This document shows positions 34,030 to 43,077 of a DNA stretch of 64,000 nucleotides, one piece after another. The translations under genes and the position numbers were made by a program. The stretch spans positions 1,240,001 through 1,304,000 of the forward strand of contig CAWFNX010000001.1 of assembly GCA_963817335.1 (NCBI GenBank), written 5' to 3'. This stretch comes from AV40 sp963817335. GTDB lineage: Bacteria > Verrucomicrobiota > Verrucomicrobiia > Chthoniobacterales > UBA10450. Positions within the stretch are counted from its first letter, which is position 1. Each line of letters opens with the position of its first letter. The notes beneath the pieces were generated by a model. It did not search any database. It was not told the DNA's origin and saw nothing but the letters and a program-made list of their open reading frames with translations.

Positions 34030-35551
34030 TTTTTCCAAACATCTCCGACGCCTTCGCCGAACCAGCGGGTGGAAACGACTTTCTGCTGGGTGTAAAACTG
34101 GACGCCTTCTTTTCCCTGGATGTGGAGATCGCCGTAGAAAGATTCATCCCAGCCGGTGAACGGAAACATCGCCATCGTCGCGGGCACGCCAATGTTGATG
34201 CCGACCATTCCGGCCTTCACGCGGTTCTTGAATTCGCGCGCGGCCTTTCCGGAGTTGGTGAAAATCGCGGCGCCATTTCCGTAAGCGGATTTGTTCGCCA
34301 TCGCGATCGCTTGATCGACATCGTCCGCGCGCATGACGTTTAGCACCGGCCCGAAAACTTCCTCGCGCGCGATCGTCATTTCATCCTGCACTTGATCGAC
34401 AATCGTCGCTCCCATGAAGAATCCGTTCGGGGCGTCCGGTAACTTTCACGCCGCGACCGTCGGCAATAATTTTCGCGCCTTCCTTTTCGCCGCTTTCGAC
34501 CAAACTGAAAACGCGATCGCGGTGCTGCGCGGTGATGACCGGGCCCATGTCGGGCTGCGACTTGGCAACATCGGTTGGTCCGACTTTGATCGCGCGAGCG
34601 GCTTCAACCAACGTCGGCAACACGCGCTCGGCCGCTTTGCCGACCGCGATGGCAGTTGAGCCCGCCATGCAACGTTCGCCCGCGCAACCGAATGCAGCGG
34701 TGGAAAGCGCTTCGACCGTCCGCTGCACGTCTGCGTCCGGCATGACGACGACGTAATTTTTTGCGCCGCCGTTTGCCTGGACGCGTTTGCCGTGACGCGT
34801 TCCGGTTTCGTAAATGTATTTCGCGACTGGCGACGACCCGACGAACGAGATCGCTTTCACTTTCGGATGGGTCAGCAACGCGTCCACTGATTCGCGTCCG
34901 CCGTGGAACCACGTTAAGCACGCCCTTCGGCAAACCGGCTTTCTCCAAAAGCTCAATGATCAGCAACGCGGTGAGTGGAACTTTTTCGCTCGGCTTGAGA
35001 ATGAACGTGTTGCCGCAGGCGAGCGCGAGCGGAAACATCCACATCGGCACCATCGCCGGAAAATTGAACGGGGTGATGCCGACACAAACGCCGAGCGGTT
35101 GCAGCATCGTCTCGCAATCGACGCCGCGTGCGAGATTTTCCAGCGTGTCGCCCATCAGTAAAGTGGGTACGCTGCAGGCGTACTCAATGTTCTCGATGCC
35201 GCGATACGCGCTGCCGCGCGATTCGGCGAGAGTTTTTCCGTGCTCACGCGAGACGCTTTGGCAAATCCGATCGAAGTTTTCTTCGACAAGTTGCCGGTAA
35301 CGAAAGAACAAACGCGCCCGTTCAACGGCTGGAGTGTCGCGCCACGCCGGAAACGCCGCGGCCGCCGCTTCGACGGCCAGATCGACATGTTCCTTGGTGC
35401 ACGCCGGAACTTCGGCAATGATTTCGCCGCGTGACGGATTGTAAACCGGCGTTTTCTCGACGCCGGAAATTTCCAGCCACTCGCCATCGATGAATGCGCG
35501 ACACGAAGAGAGTGACGAGTGACGAGTGACGGGTGACGGGCCTGAAGACAT
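34026..35551 (-). pseudogene. mmsA: CoA-acylating (methyl)malonate-semialdehyde dehydrogenase, two frameshifts
   Basis: MmsA/IolA-type enzymes oxidise malonate or methylmalonate semialdehyde to acetyl- or propionyl-CoA, the last step of beta-alanine breakdown. Recognisable parts are ITPFNFPAMVPMWMFPLA, KPSEKVPLTALLI, the NAD loop FVGSSPVAKYIYETG, the catalytic Cys in FGCAGERCMAGS, and the C-terminal EEVFGPVLNVM and NIGVPATMAMFPFTGWDES. Single extra bases near 34908 (after LNVV, before HGGRES) and near 34434 (after KVTG, before APNGFF) break the frame. The first dozen residues (GPSPVTRHSS) are read from a neighbouring mini-repeat. Confidence 0.88.
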
Positions 35552-35587
35552 GGTGATTTAGCTACTCGTCACAGGTCACTTGTCACT
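35511..35587. repeat. GTGACGAGTGACGAG inverted mini-repeat
   Basis: AGTGACGAGTGACGAGTGAC (35511-35530) faces CTCGTCACAGGTCACTTGTCACT on the right. It spans the preA-mmsA junction and encodes the mmsA N-terminus. A related AGTGACCTGTGACC stretch lies at 36767-36793. Confidence 0.7.
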
Positions 35588-35590
35588 GTT

Positions 35591-36727
35591 CTAGCGCGCT
35601 AATGCATCCGATTGTTTCACAAAATCGTCGCCGCTCCATTCGCTATCGGCTTTCACCATCTTCTTCGCAGCAGCTTCTTCGGCCGCGGCTTTCTGTTTAT
35701 CTTTTCGCTCCTTTTGCATCCGCACGAGCTCAGCGTGGGTGGTGAAATAATCGAGACTCTTGCCTTTGAAATCGGCCAGGGTTTCGAATTTGTGTTTCTC
35801 CATGAACGCGAGCAGCTCGTCACACATTCTTTTCACCATGTCGTAACCATGCTTCATCACGCCGGTGCAAACCTGAGTGGTGTCGCCGCCGAGCAAAATG
35901 AATTGCGCTGCGTCGCCGCCGGTTTCGATCCCACCGATGGCCGACAAACTGCGTCCCGGAAATTCTCGCCGAATCATGGTCGCGATCTCCATCACCATGC
36001 GAAGCGCTATCGGCCGAACCGCTTTGCACGAATAACCCCCGGGCGTGGTATGACCTTCCACGCTCGGCTCGGGCCGAAGGGTGTCGAGATTCACGCTCAT
36101 TACGCTGCGGATGGTGTTGATCGCGCTCACGCCCTGACAACCGGCCCGCAACGCGGCCCGGCTCGGATCTTCAATGTGCGTCACGTTCGGCGTCATCTTT
36201 GCCCAGACCGGCTTTTTCGCCGCCGCCATGACCCAACCGGAGACTTCTTCGAGAATTTCCGGATTCTCGCCCATCGCCGCGCCCATTTTGCGCTCCGGCA
36301 ATCCGTGCGGACAGGAAAAGTTTAATTCGAACGCATCAACGCCGACGTCCTGGCAACGCTCGACAATTTCGATCCAGGCATCGCGGTTGTATTCCTCCAT
36401 GATCGACGCGATCAGCACGCCGTCGGGAAATTGGTCTTTGCACTTTTTGAATTCATCCATCCAGATGTCGAACTTGCGATCGCTGATGAGCTCGATGTTT
36501 TCCCAGCCGACAACGTCTTTGCCATCGGCCGCGAGCAATTTCGCGTAACGCGGCGTGACGTTAATCACCTTGGACGCGTCGAGGCTGATGGTTTTTGCGA
36601 TAACTGCGCCCCAACCTTCGCGGAAGGCGCGGGTGATGACGTTGAGATTGGTCCCGGGCGGTCCGGATCCGATCACAAACGGATTCGGAAGTTTTAATCC
36701 GTCGACAGTGGTAGCGAGCGTTGGCAT
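35591..36727 (-). CDS. preA: dihydropyrimidine dehydrogenase catalytic subunit (PreA-like, no ferredoxin domain)
   Basis: The 378-residue flavoprotein has a TIM-barrel fold and reduces uracil/thymine to the dihydro forms, step one of reductive pyrimidine catabolism. Motifs are NPFVIGSGPPGTNL, the catalytic Cys loop FELNFSCPHGLPERKMG, SAINTIRSVMSVN and SAIGGIETGGDAAQFILLG. The ATG at 36727 has a perfect AAGGAGG eight bases upstream; the open frame further up is just a translated mini-repeat. E. coli PreA ends in two 4Fe-4S motifs; here the C-terminus is Lys/Ala-rich with no Cys cluster. The partner PreT is not in the window, so electron delivery differs or is encoded elsewhere. Confidence 0.9.
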   Translation of the reverse strand: MPTLATTVDGLKLPNPFVIGSGPPGTNLNVITRAFREGWGAVIAKTISLDASKVINVTPRYAKLLAADGKDVVGWENIELISDRKFDIWMDEFKKCKDQFPDGVLIASIMEEYNRDAWIEIVERCQDVGVDAFELNFSCPHGLPERKMGAAMGENPEILEEVSGWVMAAAKKPVWAKMTPNVTHIEDPSRAALRAGCQGVSAINTIRSVMSVNLDTLRPEPSVEGHTTPGGYSCKAVRPIALRMVMEIATMIRREFPGRSLSAIGGIETGGDAAQFILLGGDTTQVCTGVMKHGYDMVKRMCDELLAFMEKHKFETLADFKGKSLDYFTTHAELVRMQKERKDKQKAAAEEAAAKKMVKADSEWSGDDFVKQSDALAR

Positions 36728-36795
36728 TTTGGCCTCCTTAGCAAAGCCGGGCCTTTTAGCAAAAAAAGTGACCTGTGACCAGTGACAAGTGACCA

Positions 36796-36850
36796 GGTAG
36801 GGGCGATTGACCTCAATCGCCCGCGGACGGTTCGGTGAACCGCCCCTACC
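36796..36850. repeat. GGTAGGGGCG...CGCCCCTACC mini-repeat
   Basis: Perfect 10-base outer arms (36796-36805, 36841-36850) hold an inner GGGCGATTGA/TCAATCGCCC-type stem and GGTTCGGTGAACC. The amidohydrolase stop codon (36846-36848) lies in the right arm. Confidence 0.85.
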
Positions 36851-38082
36851 GAGCAATCCACGCCATCGCTTTGTCAGCGAGTTTATCGAACGCAGTCACT
36901 GCCATTTCCAGGTGCTCTTCTTTCGTGTCCTCGATCTTGTTGTGACTGATGCCGTGGAGACTTTGGACGAACATCATCACGGTGGGAACGCCAGAGCGTG
37001 CGACTTCAGCCGCGTCATGCAACGGCCCTGAGGGCAAGCGGTGCGGTTTCGCGCCGGATTCTGAAATCGCGGCGTCGGCCATCGCGATCAGCTCATTATT
37101 AAATAAGATTGGCTCGATGTTCCAAATTCGTTCCCAGGAAGCATCGACGTTTCCGTCCTTGCCAAATCTCTCGCTCGCGGCTTTGGCTTCATCCAACATT
37201 CGTTGCAGCGCCTTGGCGTCCAGATGGCGTTGATCGAGCGTGATCCGGCATTCTTCGACGACGCTGGTGACGATTCCCGGTTTTGTTGCGCAGGAACCGA
37301 TCGTGCACACGCCCTGGCCGCTACGTTTGGCGATCTCGTAGATTTCCGGACTCATTTTCGCCGCTGCGAGAAAGGCGTCACGCCGGCGATTCATCGGTGT
37401 GCTGCCGGAATGCGCGGCCTGGCCGCGAAAAGTGATCGCGTGGCGTTCCACGCCAAAAGTTCCGAGGACCGTGCCGAGCGGGAGATCGAGATCGAGCAGC
37501 ACCGGCCCCTGTTCGATGTGCAATTCAATGTAAGCGGCCGCGTTTTTCAGTTCCTTGCCGGAATCTTTCACTTTTTCGAAATCGATTCCGTGTTCCTTCA
37601 CCGCGTCGACCAGGCGAATCCCGTCTTTGTCTTTGAGTCCTCGCGTTTCATCCATGTCGATCTTTCCGGAGCACGCAGACGAACCAAAAAGACTTTTGCC
37701 GAAACGCGCGCCTTCTTCGTCGCACCAATCGACGAGCCGAACCGTGACCGACGGCTTGCCTTTGTATTGCTCGGCGATCCGTCGCAAAATTTCGACGCCG
37801 GCGAGCGTGTTTAAACATCCATCGAGCCAGCCGCCGTTCGGGACCGAATCGATGTGTCCACCGATCAGGAGCGCCTTTGTCTGATTGTCCGCCGAGAGTT
37901 GCCCAGAAATTTCCGGCCGCGTCGTTATGAATCTCCGCGCCGGTCTCTTCCACTTTCGATCGCAACCATTTTCGCGCCTTCGCCCAAGTTGGAGTAAAGG
38001 CGACCCGCTGGGCGCCGTTTTCGTCGCCGGTGAGCGAACGCAGCTCCTTCAATTCCGCGACCGTGCGTTTCGGGTTTAGCAT
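36846..38082 (-). pseudogene. M20 amidohydrolase (N-carbamoyl-beta-alanine or allantoate), one frameshift
   Basis: This zinc-dependent M20/M28-type amidase family covers beta-ureidopropionase, allantoate amidohydrolase and N-carbamoyl-amino-acid hydrolases. Metal and substrate motifs are GGHIDSVPNGGWLDG, WCDEEGARFGKSLFGS, ELHIEQGPVL, the dimer-interface GQAAHSGSTPM and SLHGISHNKIED. The frame shifts by one base near 37875, between GQSDK and ALLIGGH. The gene lies between preA and xdhC and a separate allantoicase exists, so N-carbamoyl-beta-alanine is the likelier substrate. The stop comes from the mini-repeat. Confidence 0.85.
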
Positions 38083-38085
38083 GAT

Positions 38086-38883
38086 TTAGGAGGTACTGCG
38101 CAGATGGCTGCCTTTGCGCTTGCGCAAGACCTGTAGAATTTCGCCAATCACGCTGACCGCGATTTCCGCCGGAGAATCGGCGCCGATATCCAACCCGATG
38201 GGCGCGTAAACATGTTTCAGTTTCTCGACCGGTGCGACCTGCTTTAACGCATCGAACACCCGATGCACTTTGCGGCGACTACCAATCATCCCGATGTAGC
38301 CAGCGCCGCTTTTCTTGAGCGCAGCCGCGAGCGCTTCGCGATCGAGCTCGTAATTCCGACTCACCAAGACCAGCGCTTCATCATCGTGCCAGTCACGTTG
38401 AGAAATGAATTCGGCGGCGTTGGCGACGACGCGATCGCTCGTTGCCGGAAAATTTTCCAGCAGCTCGGCGCGGTCTTCGACCGCTGTAACATACATTCCG
38501 CAGTCGGTGGCGAGCTTGGCAATGGCGAGGGAACAATGTCCCGCCCCAACCAGAAAGATTGCGGCATTCAAGTTTTGCGGCTCGATCATGATCGTGACTT
38601 CGCCACCGCAAATCGCGCCGAACGAATCCGGTCTATCTTCGCGCAGCGGATAAGTTTTCAGAATAGTCTTTTTCGCAGCGATGCTTTTGAGACAATCTTC
38701 AACCACGAGTGCCTCGAATTTTCCGCCACCGATCGTCCCGGAGATCTTGCCATCGTTATAGACAAGCATTTTTGATCCGGTCTGGCGCGGCACGGAGCCG
38801 GTAGTTGCCGCAACCGTGGCCAAAGCGCAGAGCGTTCGATTTTGCCGGGCGCGCAACAACTCTTCGAGAATTTCGGCGCTCAT
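38086..38883 (-). CDS. xdhC: XdhC-type molybdenum-cofactor insertion protein
   Basis: XdhC binds and sulfurates the molybdenum cofactor and loads it into the XdhB subunit. The 265-residue protein has the XdhC/CoxI N-terminal domain (ALATVAATTGSVPRQTGSKML, GTIGGGKFEALV) and the C-terminal Rossmann domain (IFLVGAGHCSLAIAKLATDCG). EALVLVSRNYELD and YIGMIGSRRKV complete it. It overlaps the urate oxidase stop by ATGA. Its target genes xdhA/xdhB lie on the opposite arm, 5.5 kb away. Confidence 0.92.
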   Translation of the reverse strand: MSAEILEELLRARQNRTLCALATVAATTGSVPRQTGSKMLVYNDGKISGTIGGGKFEALVVEDCLKSIAAKKTILKTYPLREDRPDSFGAICGGEVTIMIEPQNLNAAIFLVGAGHCSLAIAKLATDCGMYVTAVEDRAELLENFPATSDRVVANAAEFISQRDWHDDEALVLVSRNYELDREALAAALKKSGAGYIGMIGSRRKVHRVFDALKQVAPVEKLKHVYAPIGLDIGADSPAEIAVSVIGEILQVLRKRKGSHLRSTS

Positions 38884-39719
38884 CGCGTTACGACTGCTTC
38901 GATTTGTCCGTGCGGCTCCTCCGTTGGGGTAAAGATTTCGTTTTTGTTTTCGCGACCGAATCGCGAAAGATCAATCGGAAGATAATGCTTATTCGGCATC
39001 GCCAGCTCGACCCGCGAAATTTCCGGGCAAACTTGGAGCGCCGCCGTGCCCATCTCGAACAAAGTCGTCTGCGCCGACGGACTGTAGTTGTCCGCAAAGA
39101 CCTTCAGCATTGCGGCGATGATCTTATCATTCTGGGTGCGATAGTTACCGGGTTTTTTCGAATAACTCCACGCGGCGCGCAATGCCGTCGCCAGAATTCG
39201 GTCGGCCGTTTCCGGTAACGTGGTGAATTCGTCCTTTGGATAATTTTCGAAGCCGGAGCCGGTCGACTTCAAAATGATGAAATCGCGAATGCCGGATTCG
39301 ACGGAATGCGATTCGCGAGTGCATTCGACGCGGGTAAACATTTTTGCATCGCTCCCGGCGACAAACGAATGCGGATGCGGTTTTCCGTCGATCTCCATCC
39401 GGCGCCAATCGCGTGCGCTGACCTCGATGCTCGTCGAGCGGACTTGTTGATAGCGCTTCAAAAAATGTTCGCCCAACGCGATGGCAAAGGGCTCGATCTC
39501 TTCGCCGAGGTTTTCCCCGGCAAGGATGTTGATCGTGTTCTTGATCGTGTCGGTGGGCACAACCTTGGTGTTGTCGCCGGAGGTGTAGGAAGATTCGAAA
39601 TCGCCCTCGAGCTTGGCTGCGACGTCGATCTCGACGATCGATTGGCGATCTTTGCCGCGCAGGATCTTCGCGACGCGGACGCGGGCCTTGCCATAACGAT
39701 GGGACGCGAGCTTCGGCAT
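38880..39719 (-). CDS. urate oxidase (uricase)
   Basis: This cofactor-free uricase converts urate to 5-hydroxyisourate with O2. The 279-residue protein shows both T-fold repeats: YGKARVRVAKILRG, YTSGDNTKVVPTDTIKNTIN (with the catalytic Thr), HFLKRYQQVRSTSIEV, HPHSFV, DFIILKSTGSGFENY and MPNKHYLPIDLSRFG. Length is near the usual 290-300. It is the first gene of the leftward arm. Its start is only 37 bases from the divergent OHCU decarboxylase start. Confidence 0.95.
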   Translation of the reverse strand: MPKLASHRYGKARVRVAKILRGKDRQSIVEIDVAAKLEGDFESSYTSGDNTKVVPTDTIKNTINILAGENLGEEIEPFAIALGEHFLKRYQQVRSTSIEVSARDWRRMEIDGKPHPHSFVAGSDAKMFTRVECTRESHSVESGIRDFIILKSTGSGFENYPKDEFTTLPETADRILATALRAAWSYSKKPGNYRTQNDKIIAAMLKVFADNYSPSAQTTLFEMGTAALQVCPEISRVELAMPNKHYLPIDLSRFGRENKNEIFTPTEEPHGQIEAVVTR

Positions 39720-39756
39720 TGCGTCTCATGCTTAATTGATTTAGTCCGGTAATGCG
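39720..39756. promoter_or_regulatory. 37-base divergent spacer between the two catabolic arms
   Basis: The start codons at 39719 (minus) and 39757 (plus) are separated by 37 AT-richer bases containing CTTAATTGATTTAG. Both arms may be driven from here, but the spacer is too short for two full promoters, so the elements must overlap or lie in coding DNA. No clear -10/-35 pair or operator palindrome is visible. Confidence 0.35.
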
Positions 39757-40251
39757 ATGGTAAACGTCCAGGCATTAAACGCGCTCGATCGCGAGGGATT
39801 CACCGCCACGCTCGCGCCGGTGTTTGAGCATTCTCCCTGGGTGCCGGCGCGGACGGCAGACAAGCGACCGTTCGCCGATCGAACGGACCTGCTTGCCGCC
39901 TTGTGCGAAACGGTCATGAAAGCGAGCGATGATGAAAAACTCGCGCTGATTCGCGCGCATCCGGATTTGGTAGGACGCGCCGGACTGACGCTGGAATCGA
40001 AATCCGAGCAGGCCGACGCCGGGCTGGGCGAACTTTCGCGCGAGGAAGCTGAGCGTTTTCAGGAATACAATGCGCGTTACCGCGAACGTTTTGGCTTTCC
40101 CTTTGTGATCTGCGCGCGTCTAAACAAAAAGCAGGCGATTCTCGACGCGTTTCCGGTTCGTCTGCCGAATTCCCGCGAACAGGAGATCGAAATTGCGCTG
40201 CGCGAGATTTTCAAAATCGCTGACCTGCGATTGCAAGATTTAGTCGAATGA
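39757..40251 (+). CDS. 2-oxo-4-hydroxy-4-carboxy-5-ureidoimidazoline (OHCU) decarboxylase
   Basis: The 164-residue protein converts OHCU to S-allantoin, the third step of urate breakdown. The catalytic His is in IRAHPDLVGRAG. Further family motifs are FEHSPWVPARTADKRPFA, GLGELSREEAERF, YRERFGFPFVICAR and the C-terminal EIEIALREIFKIADLRL. It heads the rightward arm, and its stop overlaps the next ATG (ATGA). Confidence 0.95.
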   Translation: MVNVQALNALDREGFTATLAPVFEHSPWVPARTADKRPFADRTDLLAALCETVMKASDDEKLALIRAHPDLVGRAGLTLESKSEQADAGLGELSREEAERFQEYNARYRERFGFPFVICARLNKKQAILDAFPVRLPNSREQEIEIALREIFKIADLRLQDLVE

Positions 40252-40574
40252 GCGCTCTCACAACACACGTCCTGGATACGACGCGCGGCCAGCCGGCCGC
40301 GGGAATGAAGATCGAATTGTGGTCGTTGGACAAGAAAGCGCTCCTGAAAACGATTTCGACAAATAAAGACGGGCGGACCGATGCTCCATTGCTCGACGGA
40401 GATTCGATGGCGCCGGGAAATTACGAACTGATCTTTTTTGTGAGCGATTACTTCGGTGAGAAAAAGTTTCTCGATCGCGTGCCGGTCCGTTTCATCATTT
40501 CCGACGCATCCACCAAATATCACGTGCCGCTCCTGGTTTCGCCATGGAGCTACAGCACTTATCGAGGCGGCTAA
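40248..40574 (+). CDS. uraH: 5-hydroxyisourate hydrolase
   Basis: This 108-residue transthyretin-related protein hydrolyses 5-hydroxyisourate to OHCU. Signatures are the N-terminal LTTHVLDTTRGQPAAG with its catalytic His, the central KDGRTDAPLL and the C-terminal PLLVSPWSYSTYRGG. The usual ending is YRGS; here it is YRGG. It overlaps OHCU decarboxylase by ATGA and lies in the same pathway order seen in many bacteria. Confidence 0.95.
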   Translation: MSALTTHVLDTTRGQPAAGMKIELWSLDKKALLKTISTNKDGRTDAPLLDGDSMAPGNYELIFFVSDYFGEKKFLDRVPVRFIISDASTKYHVPLLVSPWSYSTYRGG

Positions 40575-41610
40575 ATCAAAATTCGTGGTTCGTGAGCTCC
40601 GCTGATCCAACTCCTCCCGCGCCACCGGGTCTTATTGATCTTGCATCGGAACGTGTCGGTGGTGTGGCGCTCATCGCGAACGACGAATTTTTCGCGGAAA
40701 AAGAAAATTTGCTCAAACCGGGCCGCGGGATTTTTATCGCGGACAAGTTCACCGATCGCGGCAAATGGATGGATGGATGGGAAACGCGCCGGCGCCGCAA
40801 ACCCGGCAACGATTGGTGTGTGATTCAACTCGGCTTACGCGGCGTGATCAAACATGTCGACATCGACACCAATCATTTTCTTGGAAATCATCCGCCTTTT
40901 GGGTCGCTCGATGCGATTTCGAAAGCGGGATCTTTTCCGAAGAGCGTCGCCGCGATCGGAAGGCTCTCCTGGAAATCGATTCTCAAAAAATCTCCTTTGA
41001 ACCCTGGCTCGCAAAATCTTTTTGAAATCAAGAGCGACAAAACCTCGACGCACGTGCGGCTAAATATTATTCCAGACGGCGGCGTCGCGCGCCTTCGTGT
41101 TTACGGCATTGTGGTTCCCGACTGGGGCAAATTGAAACCCGGCGACGTTATCGATCTTGCCGCGATCGAAAATGGAGGAGTGCCGCTCGCCTGCAGCGAC
41201 ATGTTTTTCAGCTCGATGAACAATCTGATCATGCCCGGCCGCGCGAAGAACATGGGTGACGGCTGGGAAACGAGACGCAAGCGCGGTCCCGGACATGATT
41301 GGATTATCTTGAAACTCGGAGTGCCGGGTTCGATCCGAAAGATCGAAGTCGATACCAATCACTTCAAAGGAAATTTTCCGGACACGTGCGCGATCGAAGG
41401 TTGCAACGCGCCGGCCGCTGCGATCAAGGAGCTGATGGATGACAAGGTTCGCTGGCGCAAGCTTCTACCGAAAACAAAACTACGAGCCGAACGAGCGTCG
41501 GTTATTTCGAGCGTGAACTCGCCAAAATCGACAACTGCACGCACGTTCGGCTCAACATTTATCCCGACGGCGGCGTGAGCCGATTGCGCGTGTGGGGAAC
41601 GCTCTCGTGA
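40544..41610 (+). pseudogene. alc: allantoicase, C-terminus frameshifted
   Basis: Allantoicase cleaves allantoate to ureidoglycolate and urea. Both internal repeats are visible: DEFFAEKENLLKPGRG, MDGWETRRRRKPGNDWCVIQLG and IDTNHFLGN in the first, SDMFFSSMNNLIMPGRA, MGDGWETRRKRGPGHDWIILKLG and VDTNHFKGN in the second. Two one-base shifts near 41480 and 41502 break the final 45 codons, whose true ending (DNCTHVRLNIYPDGG) is readable in another frame up to 41610. The start is uncertain: the ATG at 40544 overlaps uraH by 31 bases, and GTG at 40592 is an alternative. Confidence 0.88.
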
Positions 41611-41612
41611 TT

Positions 41613-41706
41613 TGTCATGTTGAGCGCAGCGAAACATCGCTGGCTATTGTTTGCGGACGAATGATCAGGAAAAAGTCAGGGCTTCTTCGGTCTGCTCAGA
41701 ATGACA
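41613..41706. repeat. TGTCATGTTGAGC inverted-repeat pair without a nuclease gene
   Basis: The left arm 41613-41643 (TGTCATGTTGAGCG, then CAGCGAAACATCGCTGG) and the right arm 41677-41706 (ending TCTGCTCAGAATGACA) are inverted copies. They match the arms flanking the GIY-YIG gene at 20637-21049. About 33 bases separate them. It looks like a non-autonomous version of the same element. Confidence 0.7.
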
Positions 41707-41714
41707 ATTGGTAA

Positions 41715-43022
41715 ATGGCTGATTTCGATCTGATCGTTCGCGGCGAGCAAGATCTCGGAATCGTTGACGGAAAATTCGCCGCGCTCGGCGAAAATCTTCG
41801 CGGAAGCGCGGGCGAGGAGATCGACGCGACAAAGCTGTCGATCTTGCCGGGTGCGATCGACGCCCATGTTCATTTCAACGAGCCGGGCCGGACAGATTGG
41901 GAAGGTTTCGACACCGGTTCGCGCGCGTGCGCTGCCGGCGGAACCACCTGACCGTCTTCGAAATGCCGCTCAACGCGCACCCGCCAACGATCGATGGCCC
42001 GAGCTTTGACGCGAAGAACGCTGCGGCCGAGAAGAAATCCTTCGTCGATTTCGGTTTATGGGGCGGATTGGTTCCCAGGAAATCTCGATCAATTCGAAAC
42101 TCTACGCGATCGCGGCGTGATCGGGTTGAAAGCGTTCATGTGCGATAGCGGGATCGACGATTTTCCGCGCGCGACGATGTCGATTTTGCGCGAAGGAATG
42201 AAACGCGCGGCGGAGCTCGATCTTCTGGTGGCTGTTCACGCGGAATCGCAGGAGATGACCCAGCAACTGAGCGAACAAAAAATCACCGAAGGAAAAACAA
42301 CCGTGCGCGATTATCTCGAGTCGCGTCCGGTCGAAGCCGAACTGGATGCGATCAAATGCGCGATTGATCTCGCCGCTGAAACAGAATGTCGCTTGCACAT
42401 TGTGCACGTGTCGTGCGGTCGCGGCGTTGCGCTGGTCGCTGAGGCGCGAGCACATGGGGTGGACGTTTCCTGCGAAACTTGTCCGCATTATCTCGTCCTC
42501 ACGGACGCCGACATGGAACGGCTCGGCGCGGTGGCAAAATGCGCGCCGCCGTTCCGCACCGATCAAGATCGACAATCATTGCGCGATCGACTTGGCGACG
42601 TGACAACGATCGGGTCCGATCATTCGCCGTCGCCGTGGTCGATGAAGGACCGAGAGAATTTTTTCGAAGTGTGGGGCGGAATTTCCGGCTGCCAGCACTT
42701 GGTGACGCTGTTGCTCGACAGCTCGATTCGCGCTTGAACGGGTTGTCGATCTAACAAGCAAGCAAGTCGCCGAACGCTTTCGGATGAATCAAAAAGGCGA
42801 GATCGCCGTCGGCAAGGATGCGGACTTCGCGCATCGTGGATCTTAATGCAGAGGAAACGGTAACAAGCGATTCGCTGCTCTATCGGCATCAACACAGTCC
42901 ATATGTCGGCCGGCGCTTACGCGGTCGCGTTGTTCGGACAGTTTTGCGCGGGGAAACGGTTTTCGGCCGGGAAGATCTTTTGCGAAGCCAAAAGGCCAAT
43001 TTGTCCGGCCCAATCGCACATA
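41715..43022 (+). pseudogene. allB: allantoinase, several frameshifts
   Basis: Allantoinase opens allantoin to allantoate using a two-metal amidohydrolase site. All key blocks are present: GAIDAHVHFNEPGRTDWEGF, the segment FEMPLNAHPPTIDG after GGTT, GVIGLKAFMCDSG with the carbamylated Lys, LVAVHAES, HIVHVSCG, CETCPHYLVL and the catalytic Asp in IGSDHSPSPW. Then come VVDLTSKQVAERF and GEIAVGKDADF. Shifts occur near 41950, 42077, 42737, 42832 and 42975. The last one brings in the expected ending FAKPKGQFVRPN. No metal ligand is lost, which argues for sequence error or very recent decay. Confidence 0.85.
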
Positions 43023-43077
43023 AATCTTCACGTTCCCGGCGGCGATAACTATCATTGATGGTTTAACGCCGACTGCT

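Noticed and set aside
36728..36856. N-terminal extension of PreA
   Set aside because: The extra codons translate a GTAGGGG mini-repeat and a GTGACC repeat; the ATG at 36727 has a perfect ribosome site and matches the family start.
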